A stretch of DNA of 64,000 bases from Porphyra umbilicalis (taxonomy: Eukaryota > Rhodophyta > Bangiophyceae > Bangiales > Bangiaceae): assembly GCA_002049455.2 (NCBI GenBank), contig KV918804.1:1-64000 (forward strand), given 5' to 3'. Within the stretch, counting starts at the first letter, position 1, and each line of letters opens with the position of its first letter. The notes under the pieces are model-generated. The model saw nothing but the letters and a program-made list of their open reading frames with translations, did not search any database and was not told the origin of the DNA. Of the stretch, positions 8,294-18,745 are shown piece after piece. Both the position numbers and the translations under genes were made by a program.

Positions 8294-11200
8294 CTCCAGG
8301 GATTTCCATGGTCGGACACGGAGACGCAGGGCTGAGTCGGATGACCCACTGCTCTACGGGAGTCCGGTCCACCCCAGTCGTCAAGAGCAGCCCGAGCGCG
8401 CCGCTCGGCTTTATCTTCGTGAGGCTGTCGGCGATGTTGTTGTTACTCGTAACCAGGCCGACATTGGAGATCTCACGGCGGTTGTTCGCCTCCCGGGCCG
8501 CCGCAACGTCGATGAGTAGGCGCTTCTCCGTCGAGTGTGAGCCGCGGGTAATAACTTCGAAGAGCTGCTTCGAGTCCGTGAGGATGGTCAGCGGGATGTG
8601 GCAGTCGTACAACCGCTCCAGGTCATGGCGGAGCATGTAACCCTCGTCACAGGCGGCCCCAAATGCATAGACCTCCACAGCCAGTACGGACCGCACCACG
8701 CGGCGCGACTTACGGCTAGAGAAGCTCAGAACGTGGGCCTGCCCGCTCCCGTCAACCAGCAGGATGATGAATCCCAGCTGTGAGGACTGGTCGTCATTGG
8801 TTGCAAAGGATGCGTCCGCATAGGCGCGTAGCTGCAGCGTCGTCCGGTCCAGGGGCGGGTAGTGGAGTGCTAAGCCGGGAGCTACTTGCGCCACCTTTAT
8901 GGCCTTGTTCAGGGCGTGGACATGGCGGGGCTCATAGGTCGCATTGCTGACCTGGGCGGCCTTGTTGATGGCACACCCAGGGTCCGGGCGTGTGTGCCCG
9001 ATCCATGCGACCGCCGCCCGTACCGAGGTGAACCGCTCGTACGAGGCTTCCTTAGGGAAGAGTGTGAGCGAGGCGATGTACGCCGTCTGATCCAACGTAA
9101 AGGTGCGGGGGAGGCGCTGAGAGGTATTGACCTGGACACCAACGAACTCCATCTCGTCCATCTGCCGTGGCTTCGCCTCTAACACCCGCATCGTCGTCTT
9201 TGTGGCCGTCTGAAACTCGTCCGTGCCGCCTAAAAGTCATTCGTCAACGAAAGTGCCCATTATACCAACGAGGCCGTTGAAACCCTTGCGCATGTACAGC
9301 GCGGGGTCCGAGGACAGTGGGGTCATGAGTAAGTCGTCGCGAACATGCCGCTGCAGGGTCACGAACCAATAGTCACCCGCGTCGCACACGCCATACAGGG
9401 GGCGGACCAGTAGTAGGACCTCTTCATCGGTTATATCGAAGAGATGTCGGTCCTCGGGGCGTGGGTCCAGGTACAGAGTGCGGGCGAGCTTGTCGCGGCT
9501 CTGCAAGTAAGCCTGATTAATGTTATGGGAGAATAGACGGAACCGCAGTACCGCCGATGTCGACACCAGCAGCCGCGTGGACCGCTGCCGCAGTGTTGCC
9601 AAGTTGTGCACCATGAAGAGCTTGGCCTTGTCGAGGTGACCTTGAGCGACATAGCGGGCCTTGGGCTTCTCGTCCTACGTGCCCACATTTTTAAGCGTGA
9701 AGAAAAAGCGGCCACGGATGATGTTTCTGCCCGCTGGTAGGCTGCTACGGGCGACAGGGCTCATGGCTCCACGGGTAAGCAGCCCGTCTACCTCCGCTTT
9801 GGCCGCCGCCTGGAACACCGCCGTAGGAATGCGTGGGTCCCCCGTCGGTACGTCGGTGGTGAGGTGCACGTCTTGTGCTCCGCTGCCCAGACGCGTGGCT
9901 GGGGCCTCGTGCGTCATGGCCCGGAACGCCGCTCCGACGGATACCAGGTACTGCTCCCCGCTGATGACGGCTTCGAGTAAGGCTGCCACGTCCTCCAGTT
10001 CTGCCGCACTGCTTGCGGCCACCCCCACGGGCGCCGACTGCCGCGTTGGTGCGTGGGCGGCACCTGTGAGGCCAGCTTGCTGCTGGGCATGTGCCGCCGA
10101 GCGTTGACCAGCCGCGGCGTTGCTCACGGTAGAGCTTGGCTTCGTTGAAACTGGCGCCGCACCAGGGTTGGGGTCTCTACGAGCGTCGACGCCCGCTAGC
10201 GCTCGGGTCTCGGGCCCGCCGACCGCTAGCGGCCCTGCTTGGGCGGTTGGCTGGGTTGATCCGGGCGGGGTACCTCCAGTCGCGGGAGGCACGCTGTGGG
10301 TCAATTGCGGAGGTTGGTACACCCGGAGTTCGTCCACGCCGAAGGGCCGCCTCGCCCCACCGACATCGAGCCATGCCAGCTTGTCGCGACGCGCCGCGAT
10401 GGTATGGGGGCCAACCCAGCTTTCCACAGGTTTCTCGCGGTACACGAGCACCTGAGCGCCCAGCACTAGGTCGGCATCACTCGCAGCAGAGACGCGGTCG
10501 CGGAGCGCGACGCGAAGCCGCGCACGCGCCACCTGCGCACGCATCTCCTTCCGCGCCGTGTCTGCCGCGCGCATGCGGTCCAGCTGCGTGGATAACCGCA
10601 ACGGGCTCACGGGTATCCAGGGGATCAAACCAAACACCAACAGGGTGGGCACTAGGCCGTGTGGTCCGATCTTCTGTTTCATTACCGACACAGTGAGGGC
10701 GAGGACCACCTCGGAAGTCGCATCCGGATGGTCGCGCTTCGCACGCCGGTAGATGTTCCGTAGCACGGCGTGATAGCGCTCGCCGGCGCCCAAAGAGTTG
10801 TGGGACTCCACCCCTGACTCAATGTGGCGCGTACCGGCCGCATGCAGCAGCGCTCGCCACCCCGCCTCGACAAACTGCGGGCCCTGGTCCGTGTGCATGG
10901 CATCTGGGTGCCCCGCGTAGTCGTAGACCCAGGTCCTCGTGTAGGCCCACCACACCGCCTCCACCGTCTCGCCCTGCAGGAACGTCGCGGCGCTGAACAG
11001 CGTGTCCTCATCGACCATATGCAACACTGGCTTTCCATCGAGGAACATCAAGTCCAGCAGCACCGTCTGGTTGAAAATGATGTCCTGGGTGGGCAACGCA
11101 ACACGGATGCGGCTAGGCGCCCGCACCAGGCGTTGACACACCTCGCACGTCGCCGTCACCTCGGCCACCAGCGCACGCGCTTCCTCAGTGGCTTGAGGGT

Positions 11201-11337
11201 CCTTTGATTGACGCAAGACGCAAAGAGCCTGCCCGGGTGGGGCTGCGCAAAATGTCGGTGGACACGCGTCAGCTCCGTGGTCGTGTAGTGGTCGGCGGCC
11301 CCCCACATGAAGTAAATGTGCCCGTCCTTTCGCTCTA

Positions 11338-11636
11338 GTGTCTATTCTACAGCAAAATGGCATCAAATGATGCCCGGTGGTGCATCAAATGATGCACCCT
11401 CTCACAGGGCCAAACAACGACGGTTCGACACCCCTTTTTCTGGCGTCTGGAGCACCCCCTGTTTATATCCGTAGCACACTGACTCCGAGTTCCCCCAAGA
11501 GTAACAAGACATCTCTGAGTCCGTTTATGTTGTCAAAAGGAGCGTACTAGGTCGGGAAGCACGAAAAAAATGGTGCCAAAAAATTGCATCAAATGATGCC
11601 CAGGGCATTAAATGATGCACTCGGTAGAATAGACAC
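11338..11636. mobile_element. 299-bp Tc1/mariner-type MITE inside the copia element
   Basis: The ends GTGTCTATTCTAC and GTAGAATAGACAC are perfect inverted repeats, flanked on each side by TA, the target duplication of the Tc1/mariner superfamily. Just inside both ends lie palindromes GCATCAAATGATGC or close variants (four in total). The element sits between the integrase and protease regions of the older LTR element. Confidence 0.8.
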
Positions 11637-12380
11637 TAAAGGTGGATCTCACGCATTAAAACTTCTGGCGGCGACGCATGTTCAAGCCCGCCAGAGACGG
11701 ACATCATCGCACCCAATGCCGAATGTTTCGCTATAGAAAAAACCACCAACTCGCAAGTTTTCAGTCAATGCGAGCCGTTCCGATGTGTGGACTGTACTCT
11801 GCAGATTTGTCGTCCGTGCAGAAACAGTAGGGTGCCGGTTTTGCGGTACTTTTCGCGCTCTCGTTGACGCCATGCTTCCATGACGGGCATGTGAGGCGTG
11901 CTCGACCAGGGAAAGTTGTAAGCATGTACATGACGAGCCTTACAGCCTATCAGAAGTCGAAACTGAGCATCGCGGAAACGCTGGCGGTCGGGACCGAAAG
12001 TGAAGCGCCGGCCCTTGGACTCGGCCATATCTGGTCGCACAGATTATGAAGCGGGGGCTACCGTTTGAATGCATGTTTTTTGTTTCGTCTCATGCAAGCC
12101 AGCCGGCTTGATCCGCCCTATCAGTTTGAGTGGACTGTATTTATCAGCTGGATCATTGTTGCAACGGCTATTGCTGAGCTGGAAACCGGACGCAGCGCTT
12201 CACCAGTGTCGCGCGACCCACGCGCATTCCGGCGCTTCTCGCACTCACAGCCCCTTTTTTTCGGAGTACCGCCGGAACTCCCATATCTGTCATCTGAGGG
12301 ACTTTGGCTGCTGGAGGACCAGCTCCAATGCTCCCACATTTTTTTTGGGACAGGTTTTAGTGCATGAGATATACTTTTAG
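11636..12380. mobile_element. Second inverted-repeat element abutting the MITE
   Basis: The left end (11636-11662, CTAAAGGTGGATCTCACGC...) and the right end (12354-12380) are inverted repeats of about 27 bp with roughly 75 % identity, sharing CTAAA..GT.GATCTCA.GCA.TAAAAC. The interior has lower GC than the LTR element's coding DNA and no recognisable protein. It starts where the TA-flanked MITE ends, so one of them probably inserted at the edge of the other. Confidence 0.5.
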
Positions 12381-14650
12381 GGGCGCGTCTACGTGGTGCC
12401 CGTCGCTCCGCAGCCCGTCCTAGACGTTGTTGATGCACAGACCGTACCGATCCAACACGTCAAGGCCGATGAGGAGGGGGACGTTCAGTGGGATGACATC
12501 GATTAACAACGAAAGGCAGTACGCTTGAGACAGAGGAACGTGCATTGGGAGCGTGCCCATGCTAGCATGCTTTTTACCTCCAAAGAGAAGCGTTTTCATC
12601 GTGGGGGGGGCCAGTACGAGCCTCTCCCCGGACAGGCGGGCGTAGGCCTCCGTCTGTTCCCGCCTTACCACTGAGCTTGATGCCCCCGTGTCGAGGCACG
12701 CCCTCTCAAACGCCCTGCCGCGTACGCTGCGGCGGAGGAGCCATGCGGCCGTCTTGGGGTCTGTCTCCACGCTCGGCAGTGAGCGTCTCTTACCGGGGGT
12801 GCCGCGACGAGTTACACCTCCTCCACCTGCTCCGCCGAGGCCTCAGGGCCCGTCGCGCCGCGCGTCGCGGTCGCCACCGGTAGCTCGTCATACAGGCGCG
12901 ACTCTACCGCCGCATTGTCCTCCAGCAAGGCGGCGGACGTCGACCCCGCGTCCGCCTCAATGGCGCGCGGATCGGCCAGCTAATCAGCTTCCACTTGTTG
13001 GCAGAGCCGGAACAGAATGCTTTCCAGGGCCGGCGTCCCAGCCCGCTTCTTGGCAAAGTAGTCCAGCTTGCTCCTGGCCGCACGCGTTGCATCCCCAGGT
13101 CGAAGGCAATCCCGCATGGTGTGCCCAGGGTCATCACAACTGAAGCATCCTATTAGAGAGAGCGGGTCAAACCGCTCCTTACGCTGCACCGCCCGGCTCG
13201 TTCCCGCCGGGGGCGAGGCGCCGACGCCCGTCTTTGGGCGTCCATAGACTCCCTGACCCGCAAACATGACATTCGCCAGCTCGTACTTCACGGGCGCATC
13301 CGACATGGATGAGCGCTTGTCCTTGGCACGCTTTGCTGCGGTGTGCAGCTGAAGCGAGGACGCCAGCTCGCCGTACAGTTGCTGTAACGTCAGGCCAGGG
13401 GTTGCCACGCGCTTGAGCGGCTCCGTTGCCCAGTCGAAGCCGAGCACCGCGTGGTGCAAGAAATCCACGCTGTTGGCGTCGCCCTGGTGGGACCGAGGTA
13501 GCAAGGGGGCCAACTTGACCATTGTCTTGTACGTGTGCGCGAGAGGCCTCGCCTCGGTCTTGCCGGCCTGGACCAGCGCGTTCATGTCGTACGTAGACAG
13601 GTAGGTCTTGACCTCTTTCTGCTGCACGGCGGAGTTAAACTCGGCCACCCCCATCTCGACGGCCTGTGCGAACGTGGTCGCGAATGCCTGCACGTGGTTG
13701 AGGTAGTACCGCTTTGCGGCTCCCGTAACGATGTTGTGGAGGTACTGGAGCTTCTGCTTCGCGGTGGGGCTGTAGTCGCGGGCCACTTGCTGGTAGTCAC
13801 CGACGAACTCCATCCACGACTCACCTACGCCGCCGGAGAACTTGGCGGCCCGGTCGCGGAACCGCATCCCGACGTTGTAGGCGAGGCGGTCCTGCGAGCT
13901 AGGTCCGCCCCCGCCACTACCGCTGCCCCGCGTCGGTTCCTCCGGGACGGTGTCCGCCGCGCAGACGGCGTTGGCGCGGCTCCCTGCCGCCAGCTGGGCG
14001 CGCACGATCTCCTTGGCCGCCCCTGCGTCCTCAGGGTCCGAGTACAGGCTCGCAGCCAGGAGAGGGGCAATGTGGTGGGAAGCGTGCGTACCCAGAGCTG
14101 CACCATGGCCATCAAGCCAGCGATGCAGTTCACGGTGCGCCAACGGTAGCGTCGAAAGCTCGGGCCCGAACAGGACCGCCGGCGGGAACTCCTGCGCAAC
14201 GGACTCCTTGACCTGCTCGCCTGAGAGCGGCACACGGGATGCGTCGACCTCCAAGCCGCGGATCGAAAGCACGAATCCGCGCTGCACCATCGTCAGCAGG
14301 GTGAGGTCAACGGAGGACATGAACGGCGCGGCTGATTGTTGATCAATCCAACAATGCCGACCAACGGCGCATTTGATCCGATCCTATGCCCTGTTGGCCA
14401 ACAGTCTGCACAAAAACTTGGATGTCACTCGCCCGCCACGCCCAAGTGGTGGCACCACCGACCGGCGCTATCAGCCTCGCATCCCCCTCTACATCAGCAT
14501 CGATGAGAGCCGCGACCTCCCCCCACCCAGAGTCTGTCCGCACACCCGCCGCCGACCGTCTCCCCAACTTTCAGTGCTGTCCGACTCAGCACGGCGCCGC
14601 GGCGGCCCCAGACGTGCTGCCAGCTCGGCGCCGGTCGAGGCCATGGGGGG

Positions 14651-16445
14651 ATGTCGCCGCCCCAGACGGGCTCCTCGCGGTACAGGGACCCCAGCGGCCA
14701 GCTCTCCCCCAAGAAGAAGGCCCACCGTCGGCTCTGGGGCATACGCCTGACAGAGGACATGATGGCCAGGCTGGAGGCCACTTTTACGACGGTACAGGTG
14801 GGCAAGACCACTGTGGTGGCGTACCTGATGGCCGCCACCGGCGCAACCCGCTCGAACGTGCGCACGTGGCTGCGTAACGCCCGGAAGGTGCGCCGCCTCG
14901 GCCGTCCCACATTTTTTACCGTGGGTGAGGAGGCCACTATTGCGGAGGCTATGGAGCTGTGGAGGGCAACCGGTGGGCTTTTGACAAGAGAGATGATGGC
15001 AACGACCCTACGTGGCTACGTCGCGGACATGGGTGCCGAGCGCGAGGCGCATGCCAAGGCCTACTTTGGCGACGATGTGGTGCCGGGAAAGACGTTGTTT
15101 GCCGCGTTTTTGCGTCGTCGGCCGGAGCTCCGCCGTGTCAAGGCAGCGGGGCTCGACGAGGCCCGCGCGAGGGCTGCCACCCCCGAGGCGGTTGCTAAGT
15201 ACTTTGCGGCCCTGACCGCTATCACGGGGCAGTACGACATTGAGTCGGCCAGCCAGATCTACAACAAGGACGATTCTATGATCAAAGTTGCCGACGTGCT
15301 GCGCGGCTGCGGAAGGCACGCCTACACCACGAGCCCCATCCGCCGGCGGGCGGACTTTGTCACCCCGGTGGTGCAATCCGGGGCGGATGCCGCCAGCTTG
15401 GTGGCCTACATCTGTGCCGACGGTACCCGGCTGCCGCTCTTCTCGGTCGTGCGCTGAAGCGGGGGGCGCCTGCCGTACGTGCAGGAGACGCGCCCCAACG
15501 GCACCACCACCAAGGTCCCCCTGGCCTCCTTCTTGGGGGAGGGTACCGAGGTCCATCGGCGTGAGAATCCCGGCTTTGACGGGGACTTGTGGGTTGAGGA
15601 CTCACGTTTTTTGGCTAAGCACCTGGGCTCGACTCAGCCAACCAAGTGGAAGCTCCTGTTTATGGACGGGTGTAAGGTGCACTTGTTAGCCAAGGGATTG
15701 GGCCTCTTGAAGGCCGCCAAGGTGGTGGTCTTGATGTTTCCGTCCCACCTCTCCCACCTACTGCAGCCGTGCGACGATGACCCTTTTTTTGAAGGTGAAG
15801 GCGCACGCCTACCGGGCGGCGCGCGCCCTGCTCCCCACCGTGCCGGCAGGCACCCACTTCACCCTCAAGCACCTGATGCTGGTCATTGCCGAGGCGTGCC
15901 TGCACGGCTTATCGTCCGTGCACGGTATCAACGGGTTCAAGAACACGGGTACGTGGCCTGTGGATGCCTCCCAGGTGGAGGTTGCGAGGCTGTTGACTGG
16001 GATGGGCGCCGGGTACGCCACCCGTCGCGTTGATCTCCACCGGCTAATTGTCCGCCTGGGGCCCGAGGCCAGGCGGGAGATGGACCAGCCGGTGGTGTCC
16101 TTCGGGTCGATTTCCAACCGTGGCAGGGTGGTCGTTGCCACCAGTGACGGCGTGCTGGCGGTCATCCACGAGCTGGACGCGGCCAAGGAGGTGGCCCTCA
16201 AGGCCAAGGAGGTCAGGCAGGCTCGAGCAGCACACGCCCGCGAAGCGCGCGCTACGCAACTTGCCATGGACGAGCGCGACGCGGACCAGCGGCGGCAAAG
16301 CCCGGGTTTTCGCCGACGCAAAGACGCCTGGCGGAGCGCTGCCAAGCGGCAGAGGGACCGACTGGGGAGAACCAATGAGTACACACCAGTCGCGGAGGCA
16401 GTTGTCGTCGGAGAGCCGAGGCCGAAGCGTGCACGTCGGTCATAG
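14651..16445 (+). pseudogene. pogo/Tigger-like DDE_1 transposase (Tc1/mariner superfamily), interrupted
   Basis: The protein starts MSPPQTGSSRYRDPSGQLSP. It has a helical DNA-binding N-terminal part (TVVAYLMAATGATRSNVRTW) and the DDE_1 catalytic block: a first Asp in IYNKDDS, then ICADGTRLPLFSVV, a second Asp in LLFMDGCKVHL, and HLSHLLQPCDDDPF. The last segment corresponds to the family's 'TTHxLQPLDV' third-Asp motif. A C-terminal GINGFKNTGTWP segment also fits. An in-frame TGA at 15455-15457 and a frame change at a T8 tract near 15783-15790 interrupt the gene, so this copy is inactive or imperfectly sequenced. It lies antisense in the leader of the copia element, between the LTR at 16645 and the gag region. 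I could not find its terminal inverted repeats, so the ends of the transposon are unknown. Confidence 0.8.
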
Positions 16446-16644
16446 AGTGACTGGTCAACATTGGGGATATTAGCGCTTTCGGAAATTAAAGGCCAGAAAG
16501 CGACAGGGTGGTGCTCTGTGTCTCTTTTTTTTCGCCGCTCGAGTGTGTCGTACGTCCTGATATTGTTCTTATTTTTTCCGGATGCGGTCCGGCTAATTTT
16601 TGCCTTCTGAGAGAGCAATTGGACGTCAATCAACCACCACGTGC

Positions 16645-16914
16645 TAAGACCCGCTGTCCCGGTGCCCGCGCGCGTACGTGCGCGCAGGGCCTCTCATGAG
16701 GGCCTCTCACCCACGCCCCAGATTCTCCCTGACAGGTAGTGTCAGGAGATCCCGCAAGTCGCCCGTGGCCGGCCACGCTAAGGGGGCCCGTCACAAATAC
16801 CGCTATTCGGCCGCTCACTAATAACCCGCTAGAGATCCCTCACTAGTACTAATGCTGTCAACCAGGGTGGCCCGAGATTGACGGCAATCGGGCCGGCCAG
16901 GGGGTCGTCTCACA
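16645..16914 (-). repeat. LTR (5' copy relative to the element's strand)
   Basis: Partner of 8024-8293 at about 97 % identity, with 7 differences, mostly transitions. It is separated from the gag region by the transposase gene. Confidence 0.9.
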
Positions 16915-17053
16915 GCATGCCTAGTTAGCAGTGGGTGCATCGGCTCTTCTGGGTTTTCAACAGCATTTTGGCTCTCGGTTGGGTTACTCGTCCAATACCA
17001 CAGCTCATTGGTCGCTTGAGTTTTTGTCAGCCTGAGCCGTCATCTTTCAGACT

Positions 17054-18424
17054 GCGCAGTGCACCTCGTTGCTGGATCCACCACGAGCCCGGTTCTGGCC
17101 CAAATTGCTCGTAAACGCTCGTTGAAAACGGGCTCCTGCTCGCACGCTGGGAGTGTTTGCTCGTATCCCGTCCAAAAAACTCGTTGTGGCGTGCTGGCGA
17201 CGAGATTAGGGCGTGATTAAGAGCTCTATGAAGTCCGCTCAAGTTCTTACAAGTGCGACTTGATACACTAAACGGGTGCGGTGCTCAGTACCGGATCTGT
17301 GCCGAGTATGGCAAGAAATACGTAGTGCTGGTACGGTGGGGCGACGATGGAGGACATCGGGGGGGTCAGCCAGCGGAAGGGCCGGTGGAGCACGTGGCGG
17401 GGCGGGGCAGTGCCGAAGGGGGGGGGGGGGGGGAGGGCGTTGGTGGAGGTGGCGGGGGTGCGGCCGCCACGCAGGCGGCTCGGTCTCCGCAGCGGCGGTG
17501 GTCATCGCAGCGGGATGGGCGGTGGGGCAGGTGGCGGGGCGGGGCAGAGCCAGCGGGGGGGGCATGGCGGGGGTGGCGGGGGCGCGGCCACCACGCGGGG
17601 CGGGGCCATGGCGGAGGTGGCGGGGGTGCGGCCGCCACGCGGGCGGCTCGGTCGCCGCAGCGGCGGCGGCCGTCGCCGCGGGAGGTAGCCGCCGCTGCCG
17701 TAGCCGCCACTGGCGCAAGCACAGGCCGGCGGCGGGGAAGCACGGTAACAAAGGTGGAGTATGGCAACAGCAGTGGGCAACCGGCACAGAGTCGGCAGTG
17801 CGACGCGGATATCGTGCCGCAAGCCCCGCAACCCTCCCGGGGTGGGGGGCGTCGGAACCCGCTTTCTCCGCACGGGATGCACAGTTCTTTGGCAATTGTC
17901 ACAGAACTTGGTGGGACGTGAGTTCACAATCCTGAGACCATTCCCTTTTGCCGTTCACGGAGGGACAGTTGCCGCTCCGGTGGCTGGCAATAAATACCGT
18001 CAAGTCGCAGAGAAGGGGGAGCTAAGTGTGAGAACCCGGTACTCGTGCAGCACCTCGACACCCGTGCTCGACTTAATACACGCGCCTCGACAAGGGTGTC
18101 CTAATGCAAGCGTGCAGAAATCGCAGAAACACCTCGTTGAGAGAACGGGAGAGCTCGCACGCGCTTGTTGAGCATCTGCGTACGTTTGCATACGGGCATT
18201 CACACTATGGCCCTGTACACCATAGGAGGCGCTTCCAGAGACGCTTCTGATGCATCCAAAAAGTCGGTGTAAAATGCTCGACTGCAAAAGTATGCCAGCG
18301 AAAACATGGTTTGCACGAGAAAAACGCTCCACAGAGGCGTTTACGAGGGGTCGTGCGAGTTCTGAACGAGCAATTTGAGCCAGAACCGGGCTCGTGGTGG
18401 ATCCAGCAACGAGGTGCACTGCGC
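17054..18424. mobile_element. Large inverted-repeat element carrying GC-rich DNA
   Basis: GCGCAGTGCACCTCGTTGCT and the following 40 bases at 17054-17112 recur inverted at 18366-18424 with about one mismatch. Further, weaker inverted similarity continues inward (TAAACGCTCGTTG-type and CTCGCACG-type blocks). Between the arms, 17350-17720 is very GC-rich and host-gene-like. It has an internal direct repeat (GGAGGTGGCGGGGGTGCGGC at 17445 and again at 17613) and a G14 run at 17418-17431. No transposase is seen. It resembles a non-autonomous transposon that has captured other DNA. No target duplication was identified. Confidence 0.5.
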
Positions 18425-18479
18425 TGGGCGCCCATGTTTCAAGGGGTGTTGAAACGTGGAGAGCGGCATGACCTCTCAC

Positions 18480-18745
18480 TGTTGCCGGCGGCCTAACACC
18501 CGTGCCCAACGGTCGGCGGATTGACCACCGTATCCGAGCCGCAGGTGAGATTGGACGGCCGAGATTGTATCGGGCGAGGGATTTGTGAGGGCGCAGGAAT
18601 TGTGACGTGAGTGTCAGTAGTGGTGTGCGTGATTGGTGATGGGAGATTCCGCTGGACGCCCCGCGGGGGTGCCCAACAGCGATATGGGGTGGCGACGAGC
18701 CGCCCCAGCCACAGCCCGGAAAATGGACCAACGCGTTTGTCGACA
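18480..18745 (+). repeat. 5' LTR of the second copia-type element
   Basis: Begins TGTTG and ends CGACA, preceded by the target duplication CTCAC. About 98 % identical to the LTR at 23460-23725. Confidence 0.93.

Larger units (their letters stand above)
8024..16914 (-). mobile_element. Broken Ty1/copia-type LTR retrotransposon with nested insertions
   Basis: Two direct repeats of 270 bp bound the element (8024-8293 and 16645-16914), with 7 differences between them (about 2.6 %). That suggests an insertion that is old but not ancient. On the - strand the order is: a gag-like capsid region with a CCHC-type knuckle (about 14.3-13.0 kb), an aspartic protease with a DTGASSSV-type site (about 12.8-12.4 kb), an integrase with an HHCC-like region and a DDE core (about 11.4-9.7 kb), and then reverse transcriptase and RNase H (about 9.7-8.3 kb). 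Protease-integrase-RT-RNase H order places it in copia/Pseudoviridae. It is broken, with several interruptions. It carries at least three inserted pieces: a MITE, a second inverted-repeat element and a pogo-like transposase gene. I found no convincing target duplication at the outer ends. Confidence 0.85.

Noticed and set aside
17253-17921. Gly/Ala-rich ORFs on both strands as a host gene
   Set aside because: They lie inside an inverted-repeat element and consist of an internally duplicated GC-rich block without a domain.
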